A stretch of 64,000 nt of DNA from Micromonospora ferruginea (lineage in GTDB: Bacteria > Actinomycetota > Actinomycetes > Mycobacteriales > Micromonosporaceae): positions 5,835,001 through 5,899,000 of the forward strand of contig NZ_CP059322.2 of the NCBI RefSeq assembly GCF_013694245.2, in the 5' to 3' direction. Below are positions 60,948 through 64,000 of the stretch, one piece after another. The notes under the pieces are model-generated. The model did no database searches. It had not been told where the DNA came from and worked only from the letters and a program-made list of their open reading frames with translations. Numbering within the stretch: the stretch's first letter is position 1; every line of letters begins with the position of its first letter. Position numbers and translations under genes: made by a program.

Positions 60948-63182
60948 CTACGGGAGGCGGTGGGTGTCGGCGTAGGACTCCAGGCGGGCCAGTTGGGTCG
61001 GGTCCAGGGAGGGGCGGACCCGGGCGCGGGCCGACGCGACGTGTGCCGCCGTCACGGTCGCGGCGGCCAGCGACTCGCGCATCGCGGCCAGGGCCGCCTC
61101 CCGGACCAGCGCCGTGCAGTCGGCGGCGGAGAATCCGTCCAGCTCGGCGCCGAGCGCGTCGAGGTCGACGTCCGGCGCGAGCGGGACGTGCCGGGCCGCG
61201 GCGCGGAGGATCTCGGCGCGGGCCGGCCCGTCCGGCGGCGGCACGTAGACCGGGCGTTCCAACCGGCCGGGGCGCAGCAGTGCCGGGTCGACCAGCTCCG
61301 GCCGGTTCGTCGCGCCGACCACCACCACGTTGCGCAGCGCCTCCACCCCGTCCAGCTCGGTCAGCAGCGCGGCGACCACCCGATCGGTGGTGCCCCCGTC
61401 GGTGGCCTGGCCGCGTACCGGGGCCAGCGCGTCCACCTCGTCCAGGAAGACGAGCGTGGGCGCCGCCTCGCGGGCCCGGCGGAACAGCTCACGGACCGCG
61501 CGTTCGCTCTCGCCTACCCACTTGGAGAGCAGCTCCGCGCCCTTCACCGACAGCACGTTCGCCCGGCCCGAGCCGGCCAGCGCGGTGACCAGGTAGGTCT
61601 TGCCGCAGCCGGGCGGGCCGTAGAGCAGCACGCCGCGCGGCGGCGTCACGCCCAGCCGGGCGAACGTGTCCGGATAGGTCAGCGGCCAGAGCACCGACTC
61701 GGTGAGCGTCTGCTTCACCTCGTGCAGGCCGCCTACGTCGTCGAGCGTCACCGAGGCCAGCTCCAGCGTGGAGGCGACCATCGTGGTCGCCCGGACCACC
61801 TCCAGCGCGGCGGTGAAGTCGGCCATCGCCACGGTCGGCGTCTCCGCCGTCTTCTGCCGCAGCGCCGCCCGCACCCCGGCCTCGCGCACCAGCGCGGCCA
61901 GGTCCGCGGCGACGAAACCGGGGGTACGCGCCGACACCTCGTCCAGCCGCACGTCACCGGCGAGCGGCACCTGCCGGGTGAGCACGGTCAACTGCTCGCG
62001 GCGCAGCGCCGGGTCGGGCAGCGGCACGGTGATCCGCAGCGCCAGCAGGTCCGGGCCGCGCAACGCCGGATCCACCGCCTCCGGCCGCCCGGTGGTGCAG
62101 ACCACCGCCACCCCGGCGCGCAGGATCTCGTCGACCACCTGCCGGAACACGGTGGCCAGCGGGCCCGGCTCGTCGGCCGGGGCGAGCGCCTCCACGTCGG
62201 TGACCAGCAGCACGGCGGGCCCGCCGGCGCGTACCGCGGTGGCCGCCTCGCGTAGCCGCCGGGCCGCCGCGTCGTTGGCCAGCGCGGCCAGCTCCGGCGC
62301 CCAGAGCGGGCGGACCGACGCGCCGACGCGGGCGGCGACCGCGCGCACCAACGACGACTTGCCCGAGCCGGCCGGACCCTCGACCAGCACGCCCAGCGAA
62401 ACCGTGGTGCCGAGCCGGCCCAGCACCTCCCGGTGGTGGAAGCCCAGGTCCAGCAGCTCGGTCAGCTCCTCGGCCTGGGCGCGCAGCCCGGGCAGCTCGT
62501 CCACGTCGGGCGCGTCCTCCGGGCGCCCGGACCGGAGTTGCTCGTCGGCCGGATGAGTCGTGCCGGCCGAGCGGTCGGCCGCCCCCGGAGGGGCGGAGCC
62601 GTGGGTGGCGGCGCCGTGCTCCCAGCCCACCACCGTGTCCATGGTGACCAGTGCGCCGGTGGCCGGCTCCGCCGAGACCACGGTCAGCAGGGTGCTCGTC
62701 CAGGCGTACCCGACGGAACTGGCGAGACTGCGCCGCGCGGCCTCGACCAGGCCGCGCACGGCGGCGTCCGGGAGCACGTCCTGCGGCAGCAGCGAGACGT
62801 CGTCGCCGGCGGTGACCACCTTGCCGAGCAGCGCGAGCCGCAGCATCTCCGGCGGAACCGCGGCGGTCACCGCCACCGGCCCGCTCAACGTGACCCGGGT
62901 CGCCGCGACGCACCGCAGCGGACTCACCGTGACCTGGCCGCCGGCTCGCAGGCCGAGGTTGCCGAGCAGCAGGTCGTCGGCGTGGAGCAGGAGGCTGCTG
63001 GTGCCCGGGTCGGCGGCCGCCGCGATGCCGGCGGTGACCCGCCGGCCGCTCAGCCGCACCGGGTCGCCCGGGCGCAGCGCCAGCGCGGTCAGCACCTCGG
63101 GGTGCAGGCGTACGACGCCGCGGCGGGCGTCCAGCGCGGCCGGCCGCAGGCTCGCGGTCAGGGTCAGATCGGGTTCCGCCAC
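60948..63182 (-). CDS. CDC48-like AAA ATPase with two AAA modules
   Basis: The 744-residue protein has a CDC48-type N-domain (RLHPEVLTALALRPGDPVRL) and two AAA modules: D1 with Walker A EGPAGSGKSSLV (269-276) and D2 with GPPGCGKTYLV (522-529). D2 has a normal Walker B TLVFLDEVDALAP, but D1 has LLVTDVEALAP, where the Asp-Glu pair is Thr-Asp. D1 may therefore bind but not hydrolyse ATP. It would remodel or unfold proteins. It starts at GTG 63180-63182 and converges on the gas vesicle operon. Confidence 0.88.
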   Translation of the reverse strand: MAEPDLTLTASLRPAALDARRGVVRLHPEVLTALALRPGDPVRLSGRRVTAGIAAAADPGTSSLLLHADDLLLGNLGLRAGGQVTVSPLRCVAATRVTLSGPVAVTAAVPPEMLRLALLGKVVTAGDDVSLLPQDVLPDAAVRGLVEAARRSLASSVGYAWTSTLLTVVSAEPATGALVTMDTVVGWEHGAATHGSAPPGAADRSAGTTHPADEQLRSGRPEDAPDVDELPGLRAQAEELTELLDLGFHHREVLGRLGTTVSLGVLVEGPAGSGKSSLVRAVAARVGASVRPLWAPELAALANDAAARRLREAATAVRAGGPAVLLVTDVEALAPADEPGPLATVFRQVVDEILRAGVAVVCTTGRPEAVDPALRGPDLLALRITVPLPDPALRREQLTVLTRQVPLAGDVRLDEVSARTPGFVAADLAALVREAGVRAALRQKTAETPTVAMADFTAALEVVRATTMVASTLELASVTLDDVGGLHEVKQTLTESVLWPLTYPDTFARLGVTPPRGVLLYGPPGCGKTYLVTALAGSGRANVLSVKGAELLSKWVGESERAVRELFRRAREAAPTLVFLDEVDALAPVRGQATDGGTTDRVVAALLTELDGVEALRNVVVVGATNRPELVDPALLRPGRLERPVYVPPPDGPARAEILRAAARHVPLAPDVDLDALGAELDGFSAADCTALVREAALAAMRESLAAATVTAAHVASARARVRPSLDPTQLARLESYADTHRLP

Positions 63183-63221
63183 CCGCCGACAGTAGCCGCC
63201 GGGTCCACCCGCCGCCCCGCG

Positions 63222-63740
63222 TCAGCGCGGGCCCGGGTCCTCCAGCAGCGACGGGTCGCGGCGGATCATCTCGGCGAGCCGGGCCGCCGGATCCGACTCC
63301 AGCGGGTCGTGGCCGGGCGCGGCCACCGTCTTGACCGACATCGGCCAGGCCGGCGGCGGCGTCGGCGCGGGCACCGGACCCACCGTCACCTCCGGGCCCG
63401 CCCAGGAGACCCGCAGCGGGTACCCCTGATCGCCCAGCTCCACCCGCAGCGTCACGGCGAGCCCGGGGTGCTCGGCGACCACCCGCCGGACCGCCTCGGC
63501 GACCTCCTCGACCGGGTCCCGGCGCGGGGGCACCCCGGCACCGGGCAGCGGGACGCCGCCCCGCAGCCGGTACGCGCCGTGTCCCGCCCGGCGCTCCGCC
63601 GGCTGGACCCGGTCCGGGCCGTCGACCGGCGTCTCCCGGTCGACCTCCCCGACCGGTTCGCCGGGCAGCGGCACCCGGCGGCGCTGCGCCTCCTCGCGCC
63701 GCGCCAGCCGGGCCAGTGTCTCGTCCAGATCACCTCGCAT
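63222..63740 (-). CDS. conserved hypothetical next to a CvnD-like gene
   Basis: The 172-residue protein has no catalytic motif that I recognise. It begins MRGDLDETLARLARREEAQR and has a beta-rich part, GLAVTLRVELGDQGYPLRVS. The ATG at 63738-63740 has GAGGGG nine bases upstream. It lies 39 bp upstream of the AAA ATPase gene on the same strand and may be cotranscribed with it. Confidence 0.6.
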   Translation of the reverse strand: MRGDLDETLARLARREEAQRRRVPLPGEPVGEVDRETPVDGPDRVQPAERRAGHGAYRLRGGVPLPGAGVPPRRDPVEEVAEAVRRVVAEHPGLAVTLRVELGDQGYPLRVSWAGPEVTVGPVPAPTPPPAWPMSVKTVAAPGHDPLESDPAARLAEMIRRDPSLLEDPGPR

Positions 63741-63784
63741 CGCGTCCACCCCCTCGCAGATCACGGACCGAACCGACGGGCGGT

Positions 63785-64000
63785 TCAGCGTTCCCGGGCC
63801 CGGGTCGCCCGGTCCAGCGCCCGATCGAGGACGACCAGCAGGGCGTCCCGTACGGAGAGCCGGTCCCGGGCGTCGAACTGCACCAGCGGCACGTGCTCGG
63901 CGATCGCCAGCGCCCACCGGATCGACGGCAGATCCAGGGCCAGCCGCCCGTCGAAGGCGTTGACGCCCACGGCGAACGGCAGCCCGGCCCGCTCGAAGAA
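63785..64000 (-). CDS. GTP-binding protein of conservon type (CvnD-like), 5' end beyond the window
   Basis: Only the C-terminal 71 residues are inside the window: FAVGVNAFDGRLALDLPSIR, then AIAEHVPLVQFDARDRLSVR and DALLVVLDRALDR. This is the end of the small Rab/MglA-like GTPases encoded in actinomycete conservons (cvnD). The NKxD-like guanine motif is replaced by VNxF(D) here, as in the family. The sensor, roadblock and DUF742 genes would lie to the right. Confidence 0.75.
   Translation of the reverse strand, partial: FFERAGLPFAVGVNAFDGRLALDLPSIRWALAIAEHVPLVQFDARDRLSVRDALLVVLDRALDRATRARER

Overview
The window is very G+C-rich actinomycete DNA; a sample such as 41941-42000 is 80% G+C. Gene content points to Micromonosporaceae, most likely Micromonospora: cysS-rlmB, a gvpO/gvpK-type gas vesicle cluster, a CvnD-like GTPase and family-specific intergenic palindromes. 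This assignment is inference; no rRNA is present.

Layout. 1-4281: an IclR-type regulator (cut by the left edge), cysS, rlmB and a MsiK/UgpC-type sugar-import ATPase. 4645-4721: an intact tRNA-Thr(TGT). 4677-25837: an integrated element of about 21.2 kb bounded by a 51-bp perfect direct repeat of the tRNA 3' end (attL/attR). It has the gene order of a pSAM2-like actinomycete integrative and conjugative element (AICE): tyrosine integrase, excisionase, HUH-type RepSA initiator, DUF2637 membrane protein, FtsK-like TraSA translocase, small zinc protein, Pra-like gene, KorSA-like GntR repressor, an XRE regulator, and a Nudix gene that could be the entry-exclusion gene pif. GCTTG-N6-CAAGY operators lie in front of both the pra-like and korSA-like genes. 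The attR-proximal 8 kb (17351-25474) is lower in G+C (53% in 18061-18120) and is a defence cargo: an OLD-type ATPase/TOPRIM protein, an AIPR-family protein, and an HsdS-like specificity subunit with a single-chain nuclease/N6-methyltransferase. No HsdR translocase is present.

25838-64000 is ordinary chromosome. It holds small regulators and enzymes (AraC, asparagine-synthase-like, VOC, histidine phosphatase, DJ-1/LysR pair), a secreted M4 metalloprotease, an enoyl-CoA hydratase, an HNH protein, a carotenoid-desaturase-type flavoprotein, an RCK ion-transport protein, an amino-acid permease and a PAP2 phosphatase. It also has an amino-sugar operon (nagA-ROK-SIS) divergent from a DeoR regulator across six TTYGCGCA-like sites, an ABC exporter, and a ten-gene gas vesicle operon (55518-60680) behind a stress-sigma-like promoter. 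The right end has a CDC48-like AAA ATPase and the edge of a conservon-type GTPase gene.

Two families of intergenic repeats stand out: a GTTAA/GGGGCCCC element (three copies) and GATCTTGG...CCAAGATC palindromes (four copies). Two of the palindromes abut C-terminal remnants of a small AlpA/excisionase-like HTH gene. The strongest candidates for an under-described system are the defence cargo and the palindrome/HTH-remnant units.
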